Shown here: positions 16,869-25,030 of the stretch, one piece after another
How the letters are laid out: each line of letters starts with the position of its first letter
Numbering within the stretch: the stretch's first letter is position 1
NCBI GenBank assembly: GCA_025499625.1
Contig: JAFMVD010000038.1
Coordinates: forward strand, 1-57,187
Direction: 5' to 3'
Length of the DNA: 57,187 bases
Source of the DNA: Carboxylicivirga fragile
GTDB taxonomy: Bacteria > Bacteroidota > Bacteroidia > Bacteroidales > Marinilabiliaceae
Notes under the pieces: model-generated
Databases searched by the model: none
Told to the model about the DNA's origin: nothing
Seen by the model: the letters and a program-made list of their open reading frames with translations, nothing else
Position numbers and translations under genes: made by a program

Positions 16869-17869
16869 GGAGTAGATTTTAAAAGTGCTTTTGCTTCGGA
16901 TGTTGAGATGCGTTGACTGCCATGGTAGGCAACCACGTAGCCCTTAATTTTTTCATCCTTCATACAGGAATAGGCTTTTTGGTATTCATTGAATTTACCA
17001 ACAGAATATCTGTACCAACCATCGCCTTTATTTTCTATGGTTTTGCGATTTCCCTTGTATATAGTTGACAATTGCACATTGGTGGCAGGCTTGCGATCAG
17101 CCATGATTTGAATTGTAAAATATACTTCTGGACCAGTAGTTTCTGCAATTGTTTCTTTAGGAGGTGGAACTTTCTTTTCTTCAAGTACCACGACGGTGTC
17201 TTTTTTGATAGGAAGATCAATTTCTGGTTTACTTATTTCTTCCACTGCAGCAACAGTAACAACTGCTTCACTTACCGGTGAAGTAGTGCTTACTTGTGTT
17301 TCGATAGGTTTGCTAACCAATGTTTCGGTAAACTGATTCTTACATAATTGGTTGTATAAATCACTTTGAATGCTTTGATGTAAATCGATTGATAATACCG
17401 CATATTTAAGGGCATCATTCACCTGCCGTGTATCACGAGATTGTTTGAAGTATTTGTGTGCTTTTTTCGAGTTTGCTTTGTTGTCATGCAGTAGTTTATC
17501 TATGTCTAAATCATGCTTATTTTCAAACTCATTATTGTTAATGTGCTTTAAGTAGACATCCGATTTTTTTGACATACCCACATAATACACACGTAAAGCT
17601 CTTAGGCTGTTTGTTCGTTTATTTTTATCTGAATTAGAAAGCTTAGTACTTGTCCCTTCTGAGTTTTTATAAACATGAATTAAGGAATCTAATTGCACAT
17701 CCATGTTTAAACCTTGATTTAACAAGGCATCGCCTTTTTGTAATTGGCCGATCTCTTTAGCAGAAAATAATTGCTCCAGTGTGTCTTGCTTAGTTTGCGC
17801 ACTAACATTAACAGCCACAGAAAGCATGATCACAGCAATACAATATTGCAATGTTAAATTCGATTTCAA
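16865..17869 (-). CDS. SPOR-domain secreted protein, paralogue B
   Basis: A 334-aa exported protein: a signal peptide ending in NVSAQ, a helical region of about 160 residues rich in K, N and D, a Pro/Val/Glu-rich linker, and a C-terminal SPOR-like domain (about 250-334, YFTIQIMADRKPATN ... GDGWYRYSVGKF ... GYVVAYHGSQRIS). SPOR domains bind denuded peptidoglycan, so a periplasmic wall-associated role is likely. It is the upstream partner of the barrel gene at 15870-16868, and a clear paralogue of the 18983-20125 product. Confidence 0.75.
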   Translation of the reverse strand: MKSNLTLQYCIAVIMLSVAVNVSAQTKQDTLEQLFSAKEIGQLQKGDALLNQGLNMDVQLDSLIHVYKNSEGTSTKLSNSDKNKRTNSLRALRVYYVGMSKKSDVYLKHINNNEFENKHDLDIDKLLHDNKANSKKAHKYFKQSRDTRQVNDALKYAVLSIDLHQSIQSDLYNQLCKNQFTETLVSKPIETQVSTTSPVSEAVVTVAAVEEISKPEIDLPIKKDTVVVLEEKKVPPPKETIAETTGPEVYFTIQIMADRKPATNVQLSTIYKGNRKTIENKGDGWYRYSVGKFNEYQKAYSCMKDEKIKGYVVAYHGSQRISTSEAKALLKSTP

Positions 17870-17985
17870 GATGTTTGGTTTTTGTGTTTTATGTTCTGCT
17901 AGTATAGCAGGTTTACCCTATTAAAGGTAAAAAGACTTTAAGCATATTGCAAGTTATGAAGCTTACAATATGCTTTATGTGGTTT

Positions 17986-18957
17986 TTATCTGAAGTTGAT
18001 ACCTATTCCTCCAGTGATAACAGAATATTCACCAACAGAATAATCGGCATGAAGTGAAAAGATGGCCAAACGTAAACGCATGCCCACATTAAAATCAAAA
18101 GCACCTGTTGTATAGGCTAAAGATATCGGATTTGCACTAGCCTCTGGTTCATTCGGTACATCAAAATCACCTACTACATCAAAATTACTTTTAGTATTCC
18201 CGTATCCCATTCCTGTATAAAAGGAAACAACGGGAAGGTTGGCGCCAATTAATAAACGACCGGTATATGCGTTGGCCGACGTTTCAAGATTTCCTGCTCC
18301 AATATCACCTCCATCTACACCAAGGCTTGATTCAAAATGGGTGTAAGCACCCAATACTGATAATTGAAGAAATGGTAAACGCTTAACAAAAGGGATATAG
18401 TCTTTAAGTGAGTGTTTTAAACCCAATCCCCACATGTAAGCTTTACCAAAATCGCCATATTCAACACGTGGCATAAAGCGTCCCATTACTTCAGTATGAT
18501 ATGGTAAACCAACCGCCGCTTGTAACATGGGACTTACAAAAGTATTAGCTCCTGCACCTTTTAAGGTTGCAATTTCAGTGTTCGGGAATTCTTGTAATGC
18601 AAACCTGGTTTGCTGATCCTTACTACCTGCCATAGTTGGAGCAGTGGAGCCATCCATTGATTCTAATGACTTTAAATTGCTGGGTACTTGAAAGCTTTTT
18701 TTGCTATCAGGGGCTTTGGTATAACTTGCCGTTAAGGTTAAATCAAAACCACCAATCTTATGCACCTTAGCACTATTGTACCAACCACTATTTAAATTAA
18801 CACCTAACATTTCACCATATGGGCGAAGGTATTCGTTGGCAATTAGGTTAGCATCGTGGGTACCACCCTTCAGTATATCTATTATCTGATCTTGAGCTTG
18901 AAGGCTACTGCCTGTAATCAAGATGATTGAGAAAATGTAAATTAGTTTCTTCTTCAT
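17986..18957 (-). CDS. Outer-membrane beta-barrel-like protein, paralogue A
   Basis: A 323-aa exported protein with a signal peptide ending in SLQAQ, the shared N-terminal DIL..G..DAN module, and strand-rich repeats (GLPYHTEVMGRFMPRVEYG, GLGLKHSLKDYIPFVKRLPF, GMRLRLAIFSLHADYSVGEY) that align with the 15870-16868 protein. It probably forms an outer-membrane barrel. It follows the SPOR gene at 18983-20125 by 25 bp. Function not known. Confidence 0.7.
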   Translation of the reverse strand: MKKKLIYIFSIILITGSSLQAQDQIIDILKGGTHDANLIANEYLRPYGEMLGVNLNSGWYNSAKVHKIGGFDLTLTASYTKAPDSKKSFQVPSNLKSLESMDGSTAPTMAGSKDQQTRFALQEFPNTEIATLKGAGANTFVSPMLQAAVGLPYHTEVMGRFMPRVEYGDFGKAYMWGLGLKHSLKDYIPFVKRLPFLQLSVLGAYTHFESSLGVDGGDIGAGNLETSANAYTGRLLIGANLPVVSFYTGMGYGNTKSNFDVVGDFDVPNEPEASANPISLAYTTGAFDFNVGMRLRLAIFSLHADYSVGEYSVITGGIGINFR

Positions 18958-18982
18958 GACAAGGATGTTTATTGTGCGTGTA

Positions 18983-20125
18983 TTATTGTTTTAGCAATTC
19001 CATGGCTTCTCTTACTGAGATGCGTTCTTCCTTATTGTAGGCTACTATAAAACCTTTTATACTTTCATCTTTCATTGTATTTCTCGCAGTTTCTACATCA
19101 GTGAACTTACCTATTGAATAGCGATACCATCCATCGCCAATCATTTCAATAACTTCCATGTTTCCAGCATAAGCCTGTTTTAGTTTTTCAGAAGAAGCTT
19201 GTTGTTTATCTGCCAAAAATTGTATGCTCAAGAAAACTTGTGATTCAACAATAGGTTTCGTAATCACTTCTTCTTGAATAATTTCGGGGCTTGCTTCTTC
19301 TTCTTCGATAGGTACTTGGCTAGTTTCTGTTTCTTCTGTTGGTGTGGTAATAATAGCTGCTGCACCAACACCTGCACCCGCAACAACCAAGGCTGCATTT
19401 GGATCTACTACATTAGGAGTTGTTAAGTCTGGATTTGCTTCCAGCTCCAAATTTTCAGCTACAGGTGATTGATTTACAGGTTCCGGCTCGTGACTAATGC
19501 TATCCTGTACAAGCGCCTCATTACTAGCTACGGGTTCTTCTTCGATTACTTCTTCAACAATGGCAACCGTAGTTCCAGCTGCTAATATTTTTAATAAACT
19601 TGATTCTTGAATCTCAATCGCTTTGTTTTGATTTTCCTGAGCCAGTTCTACCAATTCAACCATTTCGTCAGGCGATGACAAACGTTCTGCCTTATTATAT
19701 TGTTTCTGGGCTTTTTTCTGTAGTTGCTTCACTTCATCTCTAACTTTTTCGGCCTCGGAGTTACCAGCTTTTTCAAGGCCTTTTAAGCGTCCATCGAGTG
19801 TTTTTATGTGTTTGTTGTAGCCGTCTTCAAAATAAACAGCTGCCTTCATTTTATTTTCAGCAATCTTCTTATTGAGTTTGTTTATCTTTTTAGTTTTAAT
19901 GCGGCCATCTGCATTTTTCAAGGCTTCAACTTCCTTTTCATATTCCTCAGATTCAAGAAGTATACTATTGCCTTTTTTTATGAGCTTTTGCGACGATTCG
20001 ATTTTTTTATTTTCTTTTTCATCGAGCTGAGCACTTAGTTTATTGCTTTGCGCAATGCTAGTTAATGGCAAAATGAATAAGCAGATTAAAATAAAATATA
20101 ATGGAAGTTTGCTAAAATTTTTCAT
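18983..20125 (-). CDS. SPOR-domain secreted coiled-coil protein, paralogue A
   Basis: A 380-aa exported protein. The signal peptide ends in TSIAQ. A long charged helical segment (about 28-180, many K/E heptads) suggests coiled coil. An acidic Glu/Pro/Val linker (about 185-290) and a C-terminal SPOR-like domain (about 295-380, FLSIQFLADKQQASS ... GDGWYRYSIGKF ... GFIVAYNKEERIS) follow. It heads the four-gene leftward block with its own barrel partner. A structural role linking peptidoglycan to an outer-membrane barrel is a reasonable guess only. Confidence 0.75.
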   Translation of the reverse strand: MKNFSKLPLYFILICLFILPLTSIAQSNKLSAQLDEKENKKIESSQKLIKKGNSILLESEEYEKEVEALKNADGRIKTKKINKLNKKIAENKMKAAVYFEDGYNKHIKTLDGRLKGLEKAGNSEAEKVRDEVKQLQKKAQKQYNKAERLSSPDEMVELVELAQENQNKAIEIQESSLLKILAAGTTVAIVEEVIEEEPVASNEALVQDSISHEPEPVNQSPVAENLELEANPDLTTPNVVDPNAALVVAGAGVGAAAIITTPTEETETSQVPIEEEEASPEIIQEEVITKPIVESQVFLSIQFLADKQQASSEKLKQAYAGNMEVIEMIGDGWYRYSIGKFTDVETARNTMKDESIKGFIVAYNKEERISVREAMELLKQ

Positions 20126-20291
20126 CGAATATGTTAATTGTAATCGTTTTAATTATAAAGACTAGGTGTAATTTAAGCCTAATTTATAGGTTTTAACGAA
20201 CGTTATGGTAAAAGGTTTGTTGTATGAGTATTATTTTTACTGGGATAAGCTGCTTATTTTTGTTGACGAATAGGAAAAAAAGAAATATATC

Positions 20292-22325
20292 ATGATAAAT
20301 CCATTATTAGAAACATTTAATACAACACATCAAGTTCCTCCATTTAACGAAATTAAAGAGGAACATTATTTACCGGCTTTTAAGCAATTGATTAAGGATG
20401 CCAAGCATGGTATTGAAGATATTGCAAATTCAAATGAGCAGGAAAGCTTCGAGAACACGATTGAAGCTATGGAAATGGTTGGTAAGCAACTTAATGTTGT
20501 GAGTCATGTGTTTTTTAATTTGAACCATGCCGAAACGAATGAAGAGATTCAAGGCATCGCACGCGAGGTTTCACCTTTACTAACCGAATATTCTAATGAT
20601 ATTTGGCTTAATCCAAAATTGTTTGCCCGTGTTAAAGCTGTCAATGATCATTTTGATGAGGGGGCTTATTCGAAAGAACAAATAAAACTACTGCAAGATA
20701 CCTATAAGGCCTTTGTGCGAAAAGGTGCTTTGTTGAAGGGAGATGCTCAAGTTCGATATAGAGAGATAACCAATAAGTTGGCTAAATTAAGTTTGAAGTT
20801 TGGCGAGAATTTATTGGCTGAAACTAACGATTATAACTTGCATATTATCGATGAAGCTCAATTAAGTGGATTGCCGCAAGGATTAAAAGATGCGGCAGCG
20901 GAAGTAGCTAAAGGAATGGATAAAGAAGGTTGGGTTTTTACTTTGCAGTTTCCGAGTTATGTACCATTTATGAAATATGCCTCAGATAGAACATTGCGTA
21001 AAGAAATGTTTATGGCCTACTCAAACAGAGGCAATAATGCGAATAAACACGATAACAATGACATCATCAAACAATTAGTTTCGTTACGCTACGAGAAAGC
21101 GCAATTATTGGGTTATAATACGCATGCTGATTATGTACTTGAAGAACATATGGCGGTTGATCCTAAAACAGTCAATGCCTTTTTAAATGAATTACTGGAG
21201 GCTTCAATTGGATTTGGAAGGAGCGATGTTAAGGCGGTGGAAGAGTTTGCCCAATCCTTAGGTTTTGAAGGCCCACTGCAACGATGGGATTATCCGTACT
21301 ATAGCGAGCAATTAAAAGCTGACAAGTATGGGTTGGACGATGAAGCAACTCGTCCTTATTTTGAATTGGAAAAAGTTGAAACAGGAATTTTTAGTTTGGC
21401 AACTGGTTTATATGGCTTAAGTTTTAAGCCCAATAATTCAGCACCTGTGTACCACGATGAAGTTAGGGTATATGATGTTTATGATGGTGATGGGCAGTTT
21501 CTAAGTGTTTTTTACGTGGATTATTTTCCCAGAAATACAAAACAAGGCGGAGCCTGGATGACTTCTTTCAGAGAGCAATATAAAACATCAAAAGAAGATG
21601 TGCGACCTCATGTTTCTATCGTTTGCAACTTTACTCGACCAGTTGGTGATAAACCTTCGTTGTTGACCTTTAACGAGGTAAAGACTTTCTTGCATGAGTT
21701 TGGTCATGCACTGCATGGCATGCTAAGTAAGGTAAGTTACGAAAGTCTTTCCGGCACTAATGTTTATCGCGATTTTGTGGAATTGCCCTCACAAATAATG
21801 GAAAATTGGGCAACGCAAAAGCAATGGTTGCAAGATGTTGGCGTACATTATAAGACGGGGGAACTTATACCGGATGAAATGATTAATAGCATTATCGAGA
21901 GTGATAATTACCAAAGTGGTTATGCTACTGTACGTCAATTGAGTTTTGGTTTAAATGACATGGCATGGCACTCGCTTGATAAAACATTTAATGGTGAAGT
22001 ATGCGATTTCGAAAAGCAAGCAATGTCTGCCACAGAACTATTCCCCGAAGTTGAAGGAACGGTTTTTTCAACTGGTTTCTCACATATTTTTGATGGTGGT
22101 TATGCAGCTGGATATTATGGCTACAAATGGGCAGAAGTGTTAGATGCTGATGCTTTTGATTCATTTTTGGGAAAAGGTATCTACGATAAAGAAACCGCTA
22201 AGCGTTTTCGAGAGAGTATACTAGAAAAAGGGGGGACGGAACACCCGATGGAATTGTACAAACGATTTAAAGGGCAAGAACCTTCTATAGAACCTCTTTT
22301 AAAACGAAGTGGACTGAAGAAGTAA
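20292..22325 (+). CDS. dcp: M3-family metallopeptidase (peptidyl-dipeptidase Dcp / oligopeptidase A type)
   Basis: A 677-aa zinc peptidase of the thimet-oligopeptidase family, close to the usual length of Dcp and oligopeptidase A. The active site HEFGH has H468, E469 and H472, with the downstream Glu of the family in the ENWATQ region. N-terminal NPLLETFNTTHQVPPFNEIKEEHYLPAF is typical of this group. There is no signal peptide, so it degrades short peptides in the cytosol. Dcp and oligopeptidase A are hard to separate by eye, so the symbol is tentative. A TATTTTTG -7-like element lies at 20255-20262. Confidence 0.9.
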   Translation: MINPLLETFNTTHQVPPFNEIKEEHYLPAFKQLIKDAKHGIEDIANSNEQESFENTIEAMEMVGKQLNVVSHVFFNLNHAETNEEIQGIAREVSPLLTEYSNDIWLNPKLFARVKAVNDHFDEGAYSKEQIKLLQDTYKAFVRKGALLKGDAQVRYREITNKLAKLSLKFGENLLAETNDYNLHIIDEAQLSGLPQGLKDAAAEVAKGMDKEGWVFTLQFPSYVPFMKYASDRTLRKEMFMAYSNRGNNANKHDNNDIIKQLVSLRYEKAQLLGYNTHADYVLEEHMAVDPKTVNAFLNELLEASIGFGRSDVKAVEEFAQSLGFEGPLQRWDYPYYSEQLKADKYGLDDEATRPYFELEKVETGIFSLATGLYGLSFKPNNSAPVYHDEVRVYDVYDGDGQFLSVFYVDYFPRNTKQGGAWMTSFREQYKTSKEDVRPHVSIVCNFTRPVGDKPSLLTFNEVKTFLHEFGHALHGMLSKVSYESLSGTNVYRDFVELPSQIMENWATQKQWLQDVGVHYKTGELIPDEMINSIIESDNYQSGYATVRQLSFGLNDMAWHSLDKTFNGEVCDFEKQAMSATELFPEVEGTVFSTGFSHIFDGGYAAGYYGYKWAEVLDADAFDSFLGKGIYDKETAKRFRESILEKGGTEHPMELYKRFKGQEPSIEPLLKRSGLKK

Positions 22326-22386
22326 ATGATTAAGAAAATCTAAGTAAATTGTGCTAAAGTAAAATGTGTAAAGTTTAAATCAATTT

Positions 22387-23457
22387 ATGATGTCAGCATT
22401 AAACGAACTAGGGTATAATAACGAATTAGAAAGATATCGAATTGAGCATGAGCTAAGTTCGTTTGATGTTGGTCGGGTTATATCTGAGCACAAGGAACGA
22501 TACACTGTTCAGGGAGAAAACAATGAATTTGATGCTGAGTTAATTGGTAATCTACGATTTACGGCCAGTAGTCGGAATGATTTCCCGGCTGTTGGCGATT
22601 GGGTTGCTTTTTCCGAGTTTGACGAGGGTAAAGCACTCATTCATGCCATTTATGAGCGACATTCAATTATTGAGCGACAAGCTGTTGGTAAAACGGGTGA
22701 AGTACAAATAATAGCTAGCAATATTGATTTCGGAATGATTGTGCAGGCGGTTGATAGAGATTTTAATTTAAACCGCTTGGAGAGGTATTTGACCATTTGT
22801 AATGCATCAAGAGTGACTCCTCTTATAGTATTAAGTAAAATAGATTTAATTGATACTGATGATTTGGAAAATATACTCATGCAGATTACTCAGCGCATAA
22901 AAGATGTAGAGCTTGTTTGTGTAAGTAATCAGCTTGATGGTTACGAGCCATTGCGTAAAATAGTTAAAAGCGGCAGAACATACTGCTTATTGGGTTCGTC
23001 AGGGGTTGGGAAATCTACACTTTTAAATGGACTCTCGGGTAAAGAAGAAATGAAAACTTCTGAAATAAGCACAAGTGTTAATAAAGGACGTCATACTACC
23101 ACCCATCGTGAATTAATAGTATTAGAAGGTGGAGGAATACTGATTGATAATCCGGGCATGCGTGAAGTGGGTATAACCGATTTAGGCGATGGACTGGAAA
23201 CCACTTTTGAATCAATACTGTCGTATGCTAAAGATTGTCGTTATAAGGATTGCACCCACATGCACGAAAGTGGCTGTGCAATAATCGAAGCCGTTGACAA
23301 TGGCGATATTGATGAATCTGCTTACAATAATTATCGTAAGATGGAAAAAGAACGCATGCATTTTGAATCAGATGCTCAGGATCGTAAAAAGAAGGACAAA
23401 GATCTGGGTAAGTTAATTAAGCAGGTGAAGAAGCAAAGGAAGAATAATAAGTACTAG
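22387..23457 (+). CDS. rsgA: Ribosome small-subunit-dependent GTPase RsgA (YjeQ)
   Basis: A 356-aa circularly permuted GTPase that helps late 30S subunit maturation. An OB-fold domain (about 15-105) precedes the G domain, in permuted order: G4 SKID (about 155), G1 GSSGVGKST (203-211), G3 NPGMRE (about 255). A C-terminal zinc domain has CRYKDCTHMHESGC. The Lys-rich tail RKKKDKDLGKLIKQVKKQRK probably contacts rRNA. The length is normal. It lies 62 bp after the M3 peptidase gene and 99 bp before lacI. Confidence 0.95.
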   Translation: MMSALNELGYNNELERYRIEHELSSFDVGRVISEHKERYTVQGENNEFDAELIGNLRFTASSRNDFPAVGDWVAFSEFDEGKALIHAIYERHSIIERQAVGKTGEVQIIASNIDFGMIVQAVDRDFNLNRLERYLTICNASRVTPLIVLSKIDLIDTDDLENILMQITQRIKDVELVCVSNQLDGYEPLRKIVKSGRTYCLLGSSGVGKSTLLNGLSGKEEMKTSEISTSVNKGRHTTTHRELIVLEGGGILIDNPGMREVGITDLGDGLETTFESILSYAKDCRYKDCTHMHESGCAIIEAVDNGDIDESAYNNYRKMEKERMHFESDAQDRKKKDKDLGKLIKQVKKQRKNNKY

Positions 23458-23488
23458 CTCAATAATGTGATTTTTGAAAATAAATAGA

Positions 23489-23496
23489 TATATTTG
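23489..23496 (+). promoter_or_regulatory. Probable -7 promoter element of the lacI gene
   Basis: TATATTTG fits TAnnTTTG. No well-spaced -33 TTTG was found. The predicted transcription start would fall at the left edge of the operator at 23506. Confidence 0.4.
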
Positions 23497-23505
23497 TGAA
23501 CATTG

Positions 23506-23521
23506 GCTAAAACGATTTAGC
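23506..23521. promoter_or_regulatory. LacI-family operator before the regulator gene
   Basis: GCTAAAACGATTTAGC, a near-perfect 16-bp palindrome with a central CG, the hallmark of LacI-family sites. It is identical to the site at 47770-47785. It sits 35 bp before the lacI start codon, so autoregulation is likely. A partial direct copy of its right half (GATTTAAGCAC) follows at once. Confidence 0.82.
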
Positions 23522-23556
23522 ACGATTTAAGCACATCTTTTTACTTCGCTTTAAAT

Positions 23557-24579
23557 ATGAAGAAAGCATCTATCAAGGACATTGCAAAGCATTTAAACGT
23601 TTCGGTACCGACGGTTTCACTGGTAATGAACGGTAGAGGAGACGAAAAACGTATAAGTAAAGAAACTCAAGAAAGAATTCTGAAATACGCACAGGAACAA
23701 AATTATAAGCCTAATATCTTTGCCAAAGGATTAAAGAAGGGGCGTAGTGAAATGCTCGGCGTTATAATCCCTAATATATCCGATGTGTTTTATGCGAGAA
23801 TTGTAAGCAGAATTGAAAAGGATGCTGCTAAGCATGGCTATACTGTAATATTTAGTAGCTCACAAGAAAGTGGTAAAAAGGAAAGCGAACTGATTAGATC
23901 AATGTTTGATCGTCAGGTTGAAGGCTTAATTATAGCTTCATCACAAAAAAATGCAGATGATATATTGGCGCTAAAAAAGATTAATTTCCCTTTTGTTTTA
24001 GTGGATAGGCATTATCCGGATATTGAGACGGATTATGTTATTGTTGATAATATTGGTGGCGTTAAAAGTGCAGTTAATCACCTTGTAAAGTGTGGTGCAC
24101 AGCGTATTGGATTTATTTCCTTGAAACCAGAGTTGGATGCGATTAAAAATCGTTTTTTAGGTTATCAACAGGGACTGGAAGATAATGAAATGGAATATAT
24201 TTCTGAGTATGTACAGGAACTGAAGAGTGATACATTTGAAGAAGAAATGTCAGACGCCTTGGATTGTTTATTGCAAAAGCATACTGCCGTAGATGCTATT
24301 ATATTCTCCACTCACTATTTGACTACCTGCGGCATCAGAGAACTACGAAGCCGTAACCTTATTATTCCGAATGATATTAAGATTGTAAGTTTCGATCAAT
24401 TTAAGGCATTTGACTTATTAGAACCACCAATTACTGTTGTTACTCAACCGGTGTTAGATATGGGGGATAGAGCAGTTGATATCTTATTAGAAAAATTACG
24501 CCTCAAGGATAAAGTAACGCGACAGGAAGTTTTAAATACTGGTTTCATTGTTAGAAAATCATGTGGTGAAATTAAGTAG
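23557..24579 (+). CDS. LacI-family transcriptional regulator of the mannoglycan locus
   Basis: A 340-aa DNA-binding regulator. The helix-turn-helix and hinge helix occupy residues 3-60 (IKDIAKHLNVSVPTVSLVMNGRG...YKPNIFAKGLKKGRS), then a periplasmic-binding-protein-like effector domain (MLGVIIPNISDVFYARIV, VEGLIIASSQ, FVLVDRHY, the late FDLLEPPITVVTQPVLDMG). The length is normal. It sits between rsgA and susC, and matching operators occur before itself, susC and two downstream operons. The effector is probably mannose, a manno-oligosaccharide or a catabolic intermediate (inference). Local regulation of a PUL by LacI rather than by a hybrid two-component system or ECF sigma/anti-sigma pair is less usual. 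Confidence 0.93.
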   Translation: MKKASIKDIAKHLNVSVPTVSLVMNGRGDEKRISKETQERILKYAQEQNYKPNIFAKGLKKGRSEMLGVIIPNISDVFYARIVSRIEKDAAKHGYTVIFSSSQESGKKESELIRSMFDRQVEGLIIASSQKNADDILALKKINFPFVLVDRHYPDIETDYVIVDNIGGVKSAVNHLVKCGAQRIGFISLKPELDAIKNRFLGYQQGLEDNEMEYISEYVQELKSDTFEEEMSDALDCLLQKHTAVDAIIFSTHYLTTCGIRELRSRNLIIPNDIKIVSFDQFKAFDLLEPPITVVTQPVLDMGDRAVDILLEKLRLKDKVTRQEVLNTGFIVRKSCGEIK

Positions 24580-24717
24580 AATTGGATCTTAAGAGTATTA
24601 TTTTATCACTCAAATAAAGTCAAGTTTTATCCAATATCGCTTAAAGACAATAAATCACCGTTTCCGAACCATTTATTTATTAATGTTAGTTAGTGAAGGG
24701 TGTTTTTTGTCTCTTTT

Positions 24718-24733
24718 GCCAAAACGATTTGGC
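24718..24733. promoter_or_regulatory. LacI-family operator upstream of susC
   Basis: GCCAAAACGATTTGGC has the same core as the other sites, with the outer T/A pair changed to C/G in both arms. The paired change keeps the palindrome. It lies about 105 bp upstream of the promoter -33 element. Confidence 0.8.
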
Positions 24734-24837
24734 GAAAATAGAGCGATTGTAATAGTTTGAAAATGAGAATAAAGTGATTGGGTATTTTTTTATGACGTGA
24801 AAAGGTAATAAATGACGGGTTTAGCGTAATCAATAAA

Positions 24838-24869
24838 TTTGTTAATCGTTTTAGTGCACTCTAATTTTG
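24838..24869 (+). promoter_or_regulatory. susC promoter overlapping a degenerate LacI operator
   Basis: TTTG (24838-24841), a 20-bp spacer and TAATTTTG (24862-24869) match the Bacteroidota promoter consensus. The spacer contains GTTAATCGTTTTAGTG (24841-24856), the reverse complement of a site resembling CTAAAACGATT. Binding there would block sigma access directly. Together with the upstream operator at 24718, about 123 bp away centre to centre, repression by looping is possible. Confidence 0.6.
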
Positions 24870-25030
24870 CTTTCACATAATTTACAAATCACAAACACAA
24901 ATTAACACTTAATTATTTTTCACAAATCACGCTAGTCATGAATTAATAAGTCTACTAACCAAAACAAGATGCAATACCATGTAAATGGTTACTGACTTAA
25001 TCGAAATGAATTATTTATGAAAAAATCTAA

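Larger units (their letters stand above)
24580..25030 (+). promoter_or_regulatory. 451-bp regulatory region before susC
   Basis: No gene is seen here. It contains a palindromic operator (24718-24733), a consensus promoter with a weaker operator-like site between its elements (24838-24869), and a long AT-rich leader of about 150 nt before the susC start. Confidence 0.7.
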
